Assembly: GCA_022841905.1 (NCBI GenBank)
Contig: JALHQO010000008.1
Location: forward strand, 1 to 64,000
DNA from: Hyphomonadaceae bacterium
Lineage (GTDB): Bacteria; Pseudomonadota; Alphaproteobacteria; Caulobacterales; Aquidulcibacteraceae
DNA length: 64,000 bases
Direction of reading: 5' to 3'
Positions 46,537 through 55,797 of this stretch are shown here, piece after piece. Positions within the stretch are counted from its first letter, which is position 1. Every line of letters begins with the position of its first letter. The notes beneath the pieces are model-generated. The model saw only the letters and a program-made list of their open reading frames with translations. It had not been told where the DNA came from and did not search any database. Position numbers and translations under genes: made by a program.

Positions 46537-47813
46537 GGCGTCCCCGCCCGTCGCAAAATCGCCGCCGCGCCGCGCGCCAGGGCTTCCTTCGCCGGACGCC
46601 CGCCGACGCGCATCATCGCCGTCACATTGATCGGGTTGGCCGCGATGCGCTCAGTTGGGACGGAGCGGAGCACGGCTGAGTAGGGCACCTCGTCGGCCAG
46701 CAGCGCCGCGCCAAAGAACGGCGCGGCGCTGATCTCGCTGCGCGTCAGCGCGTCGGCATCGCCGGTTTCGCCGGATCGGGTGCGGTCGTTCACGCCGTTC
46801 AGGAGCACGGAGAACTCGTTCGGCTGCAAGGACCTTCCCCTGACCTCGCGCACGACGTGCTCCAGCATGTTCAATCCGGTGAGCGAATATTTCTCCGGCC
46901 GCACCGGGGCGACGATGTGGTCGGCGCAGGTAATGGCTAGCCGGGTAAGGAAGGTCGCGCACGGGTTGGAGTCGATCACCACGGCGTCCGAACGCGCGCG
47001 CAGGGCCGAAACCAAGGCGCGGAAACGGGTGAACGCTTCCGCTTTGTCGCGATCGGCTCGCGTGTCGAGCGTAAATTCGAACAGACGCTCGTCGCCGGCC
47101 ACGAGTTCGAAGTTCGGTTGTTTGTCGCCCCCGCGCCTTGCGCGGTTCAGCGGCACGGAGATCGCGCCGAAGTCCGAGCGGGACAGGCTCGCGTCGCCGC
47201 GCGGGTTCAGCACATTGTAGATCGTGTGGTTGCGGTCGCGGATGCGATGGCGTTCGCCCGGCGAGAGGAAGTACTGCGTCAGATTATGCTGCGGATCGAG
47301 GTCGATGAAGCTGATCGAGCGTTTGTCCGCCAAGTGGGCGGCGGCGAAGAGGTTGGCCGCCAGCACGGTCTTGCCGACGCCGCCCTTGATGTTGAGCATG
47401 GCGATGACGCGGCCGCGTCCGGTCGCTGTGCGCGCGCGGTCGGCGATCTGCGCCAACGCTTCGGCTTGCGACCCCCGGTTCATGTCGATGGCCGAGGCGG
47501 TGTCGAGGGTGGCGCTCAGCCAGGATTCGGCGCCGATGGGCGCGGTGATTGCTACGATGATCGGGCGGCCGTTATTGAGCGCGGCGGCCACCTCCCGTTG
47601 CAGCCAGACGCTGTCATTACCGGCGGGGGAAGCGAGCACGACGACGATGCCGGCCTCGCCGATCGTTTTGATCAGCGCCGGGGTCTGCTCAGACGTGCGG
47701 AGATCGGGTCCGGAGCGGGTGACGGTCCAGCCGTGCCGCTCCAGTTCCGCGCTGACGTGCCGTGCAATGTCTTCGTCCGCAGGTTCGAAGGCGAGATACG
47801 CCGTTATTGCCAT
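46533..47813 (-). CDS. TIR domain fused to ParA/MinD-type ATPase
   Basis: From ATG 47813 the 426-residue protein has two domains. Residues 1-~100 resemble a TIR domain: ITAYLAFEPADEDIARHVSA, a short loop with SGPDLRT, IGEAGIVVVLASP and the signature SVWLQREVAAALNNG, whose Glu74 matches the catalytic Glu of TIR NADases. Residues ~135-420 are a ParA-type ATPase with deviant Walker A KGGVGKT (143-149), FIDLDPQHNLTQYF (switch I/A' region), DAVVIDSNP (Walker B, ~276-284), and PVRPEKYSLTGLNMLEHVV. The usual ParA role is dynamic positioning of DNA or protein cargo; a TIR head suggests NAD cleavage or signalling under ATPase control. It is followed by a coupled basic protein. No parS-like site or ParB gene was seen. 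Domain calls are good; function is unknown. Confidence 0.9.
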   Translation of the reverse strand: MAITAYLAFEPADEDIARHVSAELERHGWTVTRSGPDLRTSEQTPALIKTIGEAGIVVVLASPAGNDSVWLQREVAAALNNGRPIIVAITAPIGAESWLSATLDTASAIDMNRGSQAEALAQIADRARTATGRGRVIAMLNIKGGVGKTVLAANLFAAAHLADKRSISFIDLDPQHNLTQYFLSPGERHRIRDRNHTIYNVLNPRGDASLSRSDFGAISVPLNRARRGGDKQPNFELVAGDERLFEFTLDTRADRDKAEAFTRFRALVSALRARSDAVVIDSNPCATFLTRLAITCADHIVAPVRPEKYSLTGLNMLEHVVREVRGRSLQPNEFSVLLNGVNDRTRSGETGDADALTRSEISAAPFFGAALLADEVPYSAVLRSVPTERIAANPINVTAMMRVGGRPAKEALARGAAAILRRAGTP

Positions 47814-47965
47814 GAAGTGCGCCCCAGCCCTCGGCCGGACCCTAGTCGGCCCGATTAAGGCTTGGCAATGCCGCCCGGCTCGCCCCAAGGATGCGTGACA
47901 TGGCGGACCTAGGGTAGCGCGCGCAGGCTCCGGAACTCGCCCGCCTTCAACGCATTCACGGACAG

Positions 47966-49270
47966 ATGCCCGATCCACTCCTGATCGACCTTTTCCAACG
48001 TTTAGCCATGGCGCTAGGAATCGGCTTCCTGGTCGGCGTCGAGCGCGGCTGGAAGCACCGGGACGCGCCGGACGGCACGCGCGCGGCGGGTCTGCGCACG
48101 CACGCCGTGGTTGGCCTGACGGGCGGTGTCGCAGGCGCAATGCTGCCGATGATCGGCCAGATCGGCTTCGCCGCAGTGACCATCGCGTTCGCAGCGGCGT
48201 TCGTGACCTTCAAGGTGCGCGAGAGCCTGAAGGACAATGACCTTTCCGTCACCGGCACGATTGCAGGTCTGCTCGTCTACGTGCTCGGCGCCTACGCGAT
48301 CTGGGGCGACCTTCGAATTGTCGCCGCTGCGGGCGTCGCGCTCGTCGGCTTGCTGGCCTTTAAGGAGGCGCTGCACGGCTGGCTCGATTCGGTGACGTGG
48401 AAGGAGCTGCGCTCAGCGCTACTCATCCTCGCCGCAACCGCTATTGCGCTTCCTTTGTTGCCGGATCGCACGATCGATCCATGGGACGCCATCAATCCGC
48501 GCGAGCTTTGGTTGCTGACCATCCTTGTCGCCGGAGCGTCGTTTGCGGGCTACGTGGCGGTGAGGGTTTTGGGCGGCGATGTGGGGGTGCTGGCTGGAGC
48601 GGCCGCAGGCTCTTTAGTGTCCTCAACGGTCGTCACCGCCGAACTTGGCCGCCGCGTTCGCAAGGGTGAGACGCACGCCATGGTCGCTGGCGCTGCCGCT
48701 TCGCTCGCCGCAGCGATCAGCGTCGGACGCGTGATCGTGCTGTTGGCGGTGACGGGTGCGGCGATCATCCCGGAGGCTGCGCCAGCACTCGCTGCTGCGG
48801 TCTTCGTGTTCGCCCTGGCCGCTTTCGCGTTGCGGTATTTCGATAAAGAGCAAGTGACCGCCGATGGTCCGCAAAAATTGCGCAGCCCTCTCGATCTCAT
48901 TTCCGTTGGCCAGTTTGCACTTCTTTTGGGCGCCGTGATCATCATTGGGCGCATCGTTGCGGATGCTTACGGTCAAGCCGGCTTGTTGCCGTTCGCGGCG
49001 ACCGCTGGCCTCGCTGATGTCGATGCGGTCACGCTCGCGGCGGGAAGTCTGGTGCGCGGCGGGCTCGACCCGGCTGTAGGGGCGCATGCAGTGATGATCG
49101 CGGTTGTGATGAATACGCTCTCTAAGGGTGTGATTGCGTTCTTTGCAGGCGGCTGGCGCTATGCGGCCCTCTATTTTGCGGCGAGCGCCGCCGCGATCGC
49201 TGCGGCTGCGGCGGTTTGGTTCTTGGTCACGCCGCTGATCGCGCCCATGTTTGCGGCGGGGCCTCGCTAG
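47966..49270 (+). CDS. MgtC/SapB-like and DUF4010 membrane protein
   Basis: The 434-residue integral membrane protein begins with an MgtC-type domain (RLAMALGIGFLVGVERGWKHR, GLRTHAVVGLTGGVAGAM) followed by a DUF4010 domain of several hydrophobic segments (about eleven to twelve membrane segments in all, e.g. LAGAAAGSLVSSTVVTAELG and VMNTLSKGVIAFFAGG). The MgtC domain is linked to magnesium limitation and acid or phosphate homeostasis, but MgtC-DUF4010 proteins have no proven role. It is divergent from the TIR-ParA gene across 152 nt, which would contain both promoters. Confidence 0.9.
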   Translation: MPDPLLIDLFQRLAMALGIGFLVGVERGWKHRDAPDGTRAAGLRTHAVVGLTGGVAGAMLPMIGQIGFAAVTIAFAAAFVTFKVRESLKDNDLSVTGTIAGLLVYVLGAYAIWGDLRIVAAAGVALVGLLAFKEALHGWLDSVTWKELRSALLILAATAIALPLLPDRTIDPWDAINPRELWLLTILVAGASFAGYVAVRVLGGDVGVLAGAAAGSLVSSTVVTAELGRRVRKGETHAMVAGAAASLAAAISVGRVIVLLAVTGAAIIPEAAPALAAAVFVFALAAFALRYFDKEQVTADGPQKLRSPLDLISVGQFALLLGAVIIIGRIVADAYGQAGLLPFAATAGLADVDAVTLAAGSLVRGGLDPAVGAHAVMIAVVMNTLSKGVIAFFAGGWRYAALYFAASAAAIAAAAAVWFLVTPLIAPMFAAGPR

Positions 49271-49290
49271 CGCCCCCTTTGTTCGGCTAG

Positions 49291-50676
49291 ATGGTTGCGA
49301 TGCGCGAGAAATGGACCCCGAGCGGCTGGCGACTAAAGCCGGCCAAACATATCCCGACGGATTACCCCGATCCGGATGCGCTGACGCGCGTCGAGCAGCA
49401 ATTGCGCTCCTATCCGCCGCTGGTTTTCGCCGGTGAGGCGCGGAATCTGAAGGCGCGCCTGGCCGATGTCGCCGCCGGCAAGGCGTTCTTGTTGCAGGGT
49501 GGCGATTGCGCCGAGAGTTTCAAGGAATTCCACCCGGACAACATTCGCGACACATTCCGCACTTTGATGGCGATGAGCGTCGTGCTGACGTTCGCGGCGT
49601 CGCGGCCCGTCGTGAAGATTGGCCGACTGGCCGGTCAGTTCGGTAAGCCGCGCAGTGAGCAGATCGAGACGCAAGACGGCGTGACGCTGCCCTCCTATCG
49701 CGGCGACAATATCAACGGCATGGAGTTCACGCTCGAAGCGCGTACGCCCGATCCCGAGCGCCTGATGAAAGCCTACGCCCAATCGGCGGCGACGTTGAAC
49801 CTGATCCGCGCATTCGCCAACGGCGGCTATGCCGACCTGCACAACGTGCATCGCTGGATGGTCGGTTTCGTCGCCGATAGCCCGCAGGGCAAGCGCTATC
49901 AGGAAATCGCCGATCGCATTTCCGAAGCGATCGACTTCATGGAAGCCTGCGGCATCACGCCAACAAGCGTCCCGCAAATGAAGCAGGTGGACGTCTACAC
50001 CAGCCACGAAGCGCTGCTGCTTGGCTACGAAGAAGCGATGACGCGCATCGATTCCACCAGCGGCGATCATTACGACACCAGCGCGCACTTCCTTTGGATC
50101 GGCGACCGCACGCGTCAGCCCGATGGCGCTCATATCGAGTTCGCGCGCGGCATCAAGAACCCGATCGGCCTCAAGTGCGGTCCGACGCTCGATCCTGATG
50201 AACTCATCCGCTTGATCGATATTTTGAATCCGAAGGACGAACCGGGCCGTCTCACGTTGATCGCGCGGTTCGGTTCGGACAAAGTCGAAGCAGGCTTGCC
50301 CAAACTTGTGCGCAAGGTCGTTGCCGAAGGCCGCAACGTCGTGTGGTCGTGCGATCCGATGCACGGCAATACGTTGAAGACAGAGAGCGGGTACAAGACC
50401 CGGCCCTTCGACCGCATTCTCGCAGAGGTTCGCGCCTTCACGGATATCCTGCCTGCCGAAGGCGCCTATCCTGGCGGCGTGCACGTTGAGATGACGGGCC
50501 AGCAAGTCACCGAGTGCATTGGCGGCGCCTCGGCGCTGACGGAGCAAGACTTATCGAGCCGCTATCACACCCATTGCGACCCGCGTCTGAACGGCGCGCA
50601 AGCGATCGATCTGGCATTCCTGATTGCCGAGCAATTGCGCCGCGCGCGCGATAGCCGACGCTCCAAGGCCGGCTGA
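49291..50676 (+). CDS. aroG: 3-deoxy-7-phosphoheptulonate synthase, class II
   Basis: First step of the shikimate pathway: PEP + erythrose-4-phosphate to DAHP. The ~461-residue protein matches the plant/Mycobacterium class II type: [98 protein letters not shown] and [14 protein letters not shown]. Starts at ATG 49291 or 49300 are both possible; neither has a strong ribosome-binding site. Its stop overlaps the gshB ATG by one base. Confidence 0.97.
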   Translation: MVAMREKWTPSGWRLKPAKHIPTDYPDPDALTRVEQQLRSYPPLVFAGEARNLKARLADVAAGKAFLLQGGDCAESFKEFHPDNIRDTFRTLMAMSVVLTFAASRPVVKIGRLAGQFGKPRSEQIETQDGVTLPSYRGDNINGMEFTLEARTPDPERLMKAYAQSAATLNLIRAFANGGYADLHNVHRWMVGFVADSPQGKRYQEIADRISEAIDFMEACGITPTSVPQMKQVDVYTSHEALLLGYEEAMTRIDSTSGDHYDTSAHFLWIGDRTRQPDGAHIEFARGIKNPIGLKCGPTLDPDELIRLIDILNPKDEPGRLTLIARFGSDKVEAGLPKLVRKVVAEGRNVVWSCDPMHGNTLKTESGYKTRPFDRILAEVRAFTDILPAEGAYPGGVHVEMTGQQVTECIGGASALTEQDLSSRYHTHCDPRLNGAQAIDLAFLIAEQLRRARDSRRSKAG

Positions 50677-51614
50677 TGAAATCGCTGCGTATCGCCGTCC
50701 AAATGGACCCGATCGAGACGATGATCGTGAACCACGATACATCGCTTGTGCTGATGGTCGAAGCGCAGGCGCGTGGTCATGAGATTTGGTGGTTTTCGCC
50801 GAACGATTTGTTCTACGAAGCCGGCATCGTCAAAGCGCGCGCACGCCGCGTGTCAGTGAGCCTGGATGAGGGCAAGCACTACGAGACGCACGAAGAGGTC
50901 ATGCGTACTGTCGATGATTTCGACGTCGTGCTCGTGCGCCAGGATCCGCCCTTCGACATGGGCTACGTCACCAACACCTACCTGTTGGAGCTGACGAAGG
51001 CGCTGGTGATCAACCCGCCGAAGGGCATCCGCAACATCTCCGAGAAGATGTCGATCCTTCAGTTTCCGGAACTGACACCGAAGACCTGGGTCGGCAAGGA
51101 CATCGATGCGTTGGAGATGTTCGCTAAGCGCTTCGATCAAGTCGTGTTGAAAGTGCTCTATTTGATGGGCGGCGACGGTGTGATCAAGCTGGAGTCCGGC
51201 GCGCCGGATTTTCGCGAGAAGGCCAGCGCGTTCATCGCCGCGTCTGGCCGTGAGCCTATCCTAGCGCAAGAGTTTCTGCCCGCCGTGAGCGGCGGCGATA
51301 AGCGGGTGTTCGTCATCGGCGGCAAACCGTTCGCGGCCTTGCGGCGGATGCCGAAGCAGGGCGACTTCCGCGCCAATCTTCACGTCGGCGGCGTCGCTGT
51401 TGCTGGTGAATTGGACGATGAGGATCGCGCCATCACAGCGGCGGTTGCGCCCCTGCTTGAGCGCGAAGGCATCGTCTTCGCTGGCCTCGATGTGATCGCC
51501 GGCAAGCTTATCGAAATCAACGTGACTTCCCCAACCCTGGCCCAGGAACTAAAGCGCCTCTCGGGACTCGATCTGCCTAAAGTGTTCTGGGAACACGTCG
51601 AGGCGATGATTTAG
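50676..51614 (+). CDS. gshB: glutathione synthetase
   Basis: ATP-dependent ligation of gamma-glutamylcysteine and glycine. The 312-residue protein has the ATP-grasp features of GshB: LRIAVQMDPIETMIVNHDTS, VLVRQDPPFDMGYVTNTYLLE, VINPPKGIRNISEKM, VVLKVLYLMGGDGVIKL, AQEFLPAVSGGDKRVFVIGG and the end KLIEINVTSPTLAQEL. It is coupled to the DAHP synthase gene and ends overlapping the convergent transporter gene by 4 nt. Confidence 0.97.
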   Translation: MKSLRIAVQMDPIETMIVNHDTSLVLMVEAQARGHEIWWFSPNDLFYEAGIVKARARRVSVSLDEGKHYETHEEVMRTVDDFDVVLVRQDPPFDMGYVTNTYLLELTKALVINPPKGIRNISEKMSILQFPELTPKTWVGKDIDALEMFAKRFDQVVLKVLYLMGGDGVIKLESGAPDFREKASAFIAASGREPILAQEFLPAVSGGDKRVFVIGGKPFAALRRMPKQGDFRANLHVGGVAVAGELDDEDRAITAAVAPLLEREGIVFAGLDVIAGKLIEINVTSPTLAQELKRLSGLDLPKVFWEHVEAMI

Positions 51615-53053
51615 GTCGCGAGCGATAGGATCAGCACTACCGCCGCAACGTTAAGGCCGAAGCCGACGGTGAGCATCCGTTTCAAGCTCAACATTCCCGA
51701 CGAGTAAGCGATCGCGTTTGGCGCTGTCGCCACTGGCAGCATGAAGGCAAAGCTCGCAGCGATCGCGACCGGGAAAGCCAGTTGCTGCAGCGGCGTTTCC
51801 GTCGCCGTCGCCACCGCGGCCACGACCGGTAGCATGGATGTCAGCGTCGCCACGTTGCTCGCGAGCTCCGACACCAGGATCGTTGTCACCACGAGCAGAG
51901 CGATCAGCCCGAACGTCGAGAGGCCGTCGAGGCCGCCGATCCAATCGCCGATCCAGGCGGCGAGCCCCGTCGCTTCCATCGCGGCCGCCAGCGCGAGACC
52001 GCCGCCGAACAGGATGGCGATGCCCCACGGGATGCGCTCGGCGGTTTTCCAGTCGATCAGCTTTTCGCCGCCGCCTCGGCCCGATGGCAGCAGAAACAGC
52101 GACAGCGCGCCAATGATCGCCACCCCTGTGTCGGTCAGGCTCGCGAGCCCGGGCAGCTTCACCAGTTCGGTGCGCGTCATCCACGCCAGCGCCACCAGCG
52201 CGAACACGATGCCAATGCGAGTTTCAGGGCGGGTGATCGGCCCCAGCGCTTTCAACGCGTCCTTCACGACGTTGCCGATCGCCTCGAAGCGCGCGTGCCC
52301 TTTGCCGAACAAGGGCCAGCAGAGCAGCAGCCACGCCACTGGCATCATCACCAGCATGATCGGCAGCGCGCGCATCATCCAATCGATGAAGGCGATTGGC
52401 TCGCCGGCGCGCTCGAAGAACGAAATGGCGATCAGATTGGTCGGCGTGCCGACTGGCGTGCCGACGCCGCCGATCGTGGCCGCATGCGCGACGCCGAGCG
52501 TCAGCGCGCCGCCGAGTGCGAGATCGGCCTTGCCGCCGCCGGTCATGGCGCGCGCTGCGCCGATGGCGATGGGGACGAGCATCAGCGTCGTCGCCGTGTT
52601 CGATATCCACATCGACAGCAGCATCGACGCGATCATGAAGCCAGCGACCAGCGCCACCGGCCGTCCGCCAGCGACCGACGCAATCGAGAGCGCAATGCGC
52701 TCGTGCAGCCGCCAGCGCTCGACGCACGCGGCCAGGATGAAGCCGCCGATGAAGAGGAATACGATCGGGTCGGCATAGGGTGCTGCCGCATCCTTCATGC
52801 TGAGCGCGCCAATCAAGGGCAGCGCGCCGAGCGGGAGCAGCGCCGTCGCCGAAATCGGAATCGCCTCAGTGACCCACCAGGTCACCATCAGCGCGGCCAG
52901 CGAGACCACGCGCCAGGCTTCGATCGAGAGCCCAGCCGGCGGCGGCACGAGTTGTAGGCCTAGCGCCAGGGCCGGGCCCAAAATCAGCCCGATCCAGCGT
53001 CCCACGCGGCCGAAACCGGTCTCGTCGGCCGCGATCTCGGTCGCGTCGCTCAT
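51611..53053 (-). CDS. SLC13/DASS-family anion (dicarboxylate or sulfate) transporter
   Basis: From ATG 53053 (GGGGGAG site 5 nt upstream) the 480-residue protein has about twelve membrane segments. The divalent anion:sodium symporter motifs are visible as WWVTEAIPISATALLPLGALP, the first SNT-like motif WISNTATTLMLVPIA, and TSMLPVVAA with SELASNVAT near the second clamp. It imports C4-dicarboxylates, citrate or sulfate with sodium; substrate cannot be fixed. It stands alone, convergent with gshB and divergent from tRNA-Leu. Confidence 0.92.
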   Translation of the reverse strand: MSDATEIAADETGFGRVGRWIGLILGPALALGLQLVPPPAGLSIEAWRVVSLAALMVTWWVTEAIPISATALLPLGALPLIGALSMKDAAAPYADPIVFLFIGGFILAACVERWRLHERIALSIASVAGGRPVALVAGFMIASMLLSMWISNTATTLMLVPIAIGAARAMTGGGKADLALGGALTLGVAHAATIGGVGTPVGTPTNLIAISFFERAGEPIAFIDWMMRALPIMLVMMPVAWLLLCWPLFGKGHARFEAIGNVVKDALKALGPITRPETRIGIVFALVALAWMTRTELVKLPGLASLTDTGVAIIGALSLFLLPSGRGGGEKLIDWKTAERIPWGIAILFGGGLALAAAMEATGLAAWIGDWIGGLDGLSTFGLIALLVVTTILVSELASNVATLTSMLPVVAAVATATETPLQQLAFPVAIAASFAFMLPVATAPNAIAYSSGMLSLKRMLTVGFGLNVAAVVLILSLAT

Positions 53054-53172
53054 GGCGCTCCCCCTGCCGATTTGACTCCGGCTTAAGCGCCTCATACCTG
53101 AGCGCCTCGCCTTTGGAAGCCCCAGCGGACTGTTGAAGAAACAGAAGCTGGTGCGCTAAGGGTGAGGTCGTT

Positions 53173-53257
53173 GCCCCTGTGGTGGAATTGGTAGACGCGC
53201 CGGACTCAAAATCCGGTACCGCAAGGTGTGTCGGTTCGACTCCGACCGGGGGCACCA
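53173..53257 (+). tRNA. tRNA-Leu (CAA)
   Basis: The sequence starts GCCCCTGTGGTGGAATTGG, has anticodon loop CTCAAAA (anticodon CAA), a long variable arm, T-loop GGTTCGACTCC and acceptor CGGGGGC plus A and an encoded CCA. Acceptor pairing is complete with one G-U. Class II form with the expected length of 85 nt. Immediately followed by the same repeat that trails tRNA-Tyr. Confidence 0.97.
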
Positions 53258-53315
53258 TCCTACGCTCGCGAAGCGCGCGTAGGATGTCCTCCGTAGCCTG
53301 GGCGTAGGAGGACTG
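53258..53315 (+). repeat. tRNA-trailing palindromic repeat, copy 2
   Basis: It starts right after the CCA of tRNA-Leu with TCCTACGCTCGCG. Two hairpins are present: CATCCTACGC/GCGTAGGATG (perfect, 10 bp, using the last two bases of the tRNA) and CCTCC-GCC/GGC-GGAGG. It aligns along its length with 5279-5336 after the CCA of tRNA-Tyr in the same relative orientation. Confidence 0.7.
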
Positions 53316-53420
53316 GTCGCTCCACGCGCGAGCTTCGGACGGCTGACGCCGCCGCGCCCTGACTGTTTACGCAAAGCGTGCTAGCCGGACCGCGAAGCGG
53401 CGACGGAATCCAAACACACC

Positions 53421-54083
53421 ATGACGCAAACCGAAGATCTTGTCCGCGACGACCCAGGTCGAAGCTTCATCGGCGTGCTGCAAAAGATTGACGGCGCTGC
53501 CGGCGAAGACGGCCTCACCGTGAGCGAGATCGTCGATCAACTAGACGAGCGCGCGTTCGGCTTGCTGATCCTGCTTTTCGCGTTGCCATGTCTGGTGCCG
53601 GGTTTGCCGGGCGCGCAGATCATCGCCATTCCGATTTTTCTGCTGGCGCTGCAAATCGTCGTCAACCGCACCGAGCCGTGGTTGCCGGGCTGGTTCATGC
53701 GCGCGCGCGTTAAGAAGAGCTGGATCAGCGCGATCGCCGGCTTCGCTGACAAGCGCTTGCGCTGGACTGAACAATTCGCTCGCCCGCGCTGGCGCTGGTT
53801 GGCGACAGGCTTAATGGAACGCCTCGTCGGGCTCGTCATGGCGCTGGCCGCGGTGACAATCATGCTTCCGATCACCAATACGATCCCATCGATTGCGCTC
53901 ACCTTGGCCTCCATAGGGCTTGTGCAACGGGACGGGCTCTTCACCGCGCTCGGCAGCATGGTCGCTTTGGGCTGGCTGACGGTGCTGGGGGTCCTGATCA
54001 CCGGGCTGATCATGGGCGCTGGCTTTGCGGTCGATCTTTTGCGGGAGCACGCGCCCTGGCTCCTCGGCTTATTCGGTGGCTGA
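53421..54083 (+). CDS. exoD: ExoD-family exopolysaccharide synthesis protein
   Basis: The 220-residue membrane protein has a soluble N-terminal segment (LTVSEIVDQLDERAFGLLIL) followed by four to five hydrophobic segments and the family motif FALPCLVPGLPGAQIIAIPI. ExoD is needed for exopolysaccharide production and alkali tolerance in rhizobia, but its molecular action is not defined. A 163 nt stretch that includes a repeat separates it from tRNA-Leu. Confidence 0.93.
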   Translation: MTQTEDLVRDDPGRSFIGVLQKIDGAAGEDGLTVSEIVDQLDERAFGLLILLFALPCLVPGLPGAQIIAIPIFLLALQIVVNRTEPWLPGWFMRARVKKSWISAIAGFADKRLRWTEQFARPRWRWLATGLMERLVGLVMALAAVTIMLPITNTIPSIALTLASIGLVQRDGLFTALGSMVALGWLTVLGVLITGLIMGAGFAVDLLREHAPWLLGLFGG

Positions 54084-54140
54084 GCCCCGGCGCGGCGGGG
54101 CGCCGCAGAACGGCCTTCAGTTTCTGCGCTAAGATAGGCC

Positions 54141-54629
54141 ATGACCTCGCGGCTGCGCTCCCTTTGGCCATTGCTGACCGCCCTTACGTCCGGGGCGATG
54201 CTGGCCGCTGCGCACCTTTATTTTCAGCGCTTCCTCGGCCTCGCGCCGTGCCCACTTTGCCTCGACCAGCGCAACTGGCACTGGGCCGTGCTCGGCGTGT
54301 CGCTTCTGGCTTTCCTGGTGACACGCTGGAAGCCTGGGCTGTTGCGGTGGGGCGTGATGATTGTCGGCCTCGTTTTGCTCGGCAGCGCGGCGCAGGCTGC
54401 GTATCATGTCGCCGTCGAACAACATTGGGTCATCGCGCAATGCGATGTGCGCAGCGCCGCTGGTCAGAGCCTGACCTTCGATCCGAATGCCCCGCTCGAA
54501 GTGCCGCAATGCGATCAGATCGCGTGGTCGTGGCTTGGTATTTCAATGGCCGGTTACAACGCCATTATTTCTCTGTTGTTGGCGCTGGCGAGCTTCGTTG
54601 TAGCTCTGGCCCCGGAGCGTAAGCCATGA
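54141..54629 (+). CDS. dsbB: disulfide bond formation protein B
   Basis: Reoxidises DsbA and passes electrons to quinone. The 162-residue protein has four membrane helices, the first periplasmic redox pair in LAPCPLCLDQRNWHWAV (CPLC) and a second pair in the later periplasmic loop (IAQCDVRSA ... VPQCDQIAW). Its stop overlaps the coq7 start by 4 nt, which links a quinone-dependent oxidase with a ubiquinone biosynthesis gene. Confidence 0.95.
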   Translation: MTSRLRSLWPLLTALTSGAMLAAAHLYFQRFLGLAPCPLCLDQRNWHWAVLGVSLLAFLVTRWKPGLLRWGVMIVGLVLLGSAAQAAYHVAVEQHWVIAQCDVRSAAGQSLTFDPNAPLEVPQCDQIAWSWLGISMAGYNAIISLLLALASFVVALAPERKP

Positions 54630-55183
54630 GACCGCACCCGCCTATGCCCGGACAAATCAAACGCGATCCACGCATCGCCGAGATGATCCGCGTCGATCAC
54701 GCCGGCGAATTCGGGGCCGTGCAAATCTATCGCGGCCAGCGCGCCGTGTTTGATCGCATCGAGAGCAAGGCGCATGCGGCGCGTCTGATCGGCGAGATGG
54801 AGGAAGGTGAGCAGGAGCACCTGAAAACCTTCGACAAGCTGATCGCCGAACGCGGCGTGCGGCCGACTTTGATGGCGCCCGTTTGGCGTGTCGCTGGGTT
54901 TGGCCTCGGCGCGGTGACGGCGCTGATGGGTGAACAAGCCGCGCATGCCTGCACCGAAGCGGTGGAAGAGGTCATTGAGGAGCATTACGGGCGGCAAAGC
55001 GAGGAGCTACGCGGCGTCGATTCCGAACTGAAGCACGTCGTTGATCGCTTCCGGGCAGAAGAGATCGCGCACAAGGAAACCGCGATCGAGCAGGGCGCCC
55101 GCAACGCGCCCGGCTATGGCGTGCTGACTGCCGTCATCAAGATCGGCTGCCGCGCCGCGATCCGTATCTCGGAAAAAATATGA
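54626..55183 (+). CDS. coq7: demethoxyubiquinone hydroxylase
   Basis: Di-iron monooxygenase that carries out the last hydroxylation in ubiquinone synthesis. The 185-residue protein has the Glu/ExxH ligands in EMIRVDHAGEFGAVQIYRGQ and EMEEGEQEHLKTFD, then a second half with ACTEAVEEVIEEHYG and RAEEIAHKETAIEQGA. It is coupled to dsbB by overlap and to the GNAT gene downstream (ATGA, 4 nt). Confidence 0.96.
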   Translation: MRPHPPMPGQIKRDPRIAEMIRVDHAGEFGAVQIYRGQRAVFDRIESKAHAARLIGEMEEGEQEHLKTFDKLIAERGVRPTLMAPVWRVAGFGLGAVTALMGEQAAHACTEAVEEVIEEHYGRQSEELRGVDSELKHVVDRFRAEEIAHKETAIEQGARNAPGYGVLTAVIKIGCRAAIRISEKI

Positions 55184-55797
55184 GCGCGCCGCCAAGCGTG
55201 CGCTTGGCGCGAGACGATGAAAAGGACGTCGCGTCGCGCATCCTGACGGATGCGTTTGTGGATGAGGACGGGCTGAACTACTGGCTCAAGCAAGGCGCGG
55301 CGAAGACGCGCGCGCGACGCGCTTTTTTCGACGCTGCTGTACGCGATGTGGTTCACGCCAAGCGGGAACTACACCTCGCCGAATCCGCAGGCGCGCCGCT
55401 TGGCGCCGCGATCTGGTTGGCGCCGGGCGACAAAGCATTTGATCTCCCGCCCTTGCGTGAACTGATGTTGACGCCGCTCCTCTTCGCCGTCGCCGGTGTG
55501 AAGGGCATGCGCAGAGCCACGGCGCTCGGCCGCCAACTCGCCACGTTCCATCCGAAAGTCCCGCATGCGCACTTGGTGTTCCTTGGCATCGCGCCGGAGG
55601 CGCAAGGACGCGGTGTAGGTTCGGCGATGCTGAAGCACGCGCTCGCGCCCCTCGATGCCGCTGGCACTCCCGCCTATTTGGAAACCTCCACGGAGCGCAA
55701 CATTGCACTCTACGAACGCCACGGCTTCGTCATCAGCGGCGGCTTCCAACTCCCCGGCTTGCATATGCGGACCATGTTCCGAGAGCCGCGCGCTTAA
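55180..55797 (+). CDS. GNAT-family N-acetyltransferase
   Basis: The 205-residue protein has an N-terminal ~120-residue half typical of GNATs with a larger substrate pocket, then HAHLVFLGIAPEAQGRGVGSAM as the acetyl-CoA-binding loop, and AYLETSTERNIALYERHGFVISGGFQLPG. Substrate unknown. Start overlaps the coq7 stop; its end is convergent with the methyltransferase gene (4 nt overlap). Confidence 0.92.
   Translation: MSAPPSVRLARDDEKDVASRILTDAFVDEDGLNYWLKQGAAKTRARRAFFDAAVRDVVHAKRELHLAESAGAPLGAAIWLAPGDKAFDLPPLRELMLTPLLFAVAGVKGMRRATALGRQLATFHPKVPHAHLVFLGIAPEAQGRGVGSAMLKHALAPLDAAGTPAYLETSTERNIALYERHGFVISGGFQLPGLHMRTMFREPRA

Noticed and set aside
47814-48140. Upstream in-frame extension of the TIR-ParA gene
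   Set aside because: The TIR homology begins right at ATG 47813; the extension is Arg/Pro-rich and would overlap the divergent MgtC-like gene.
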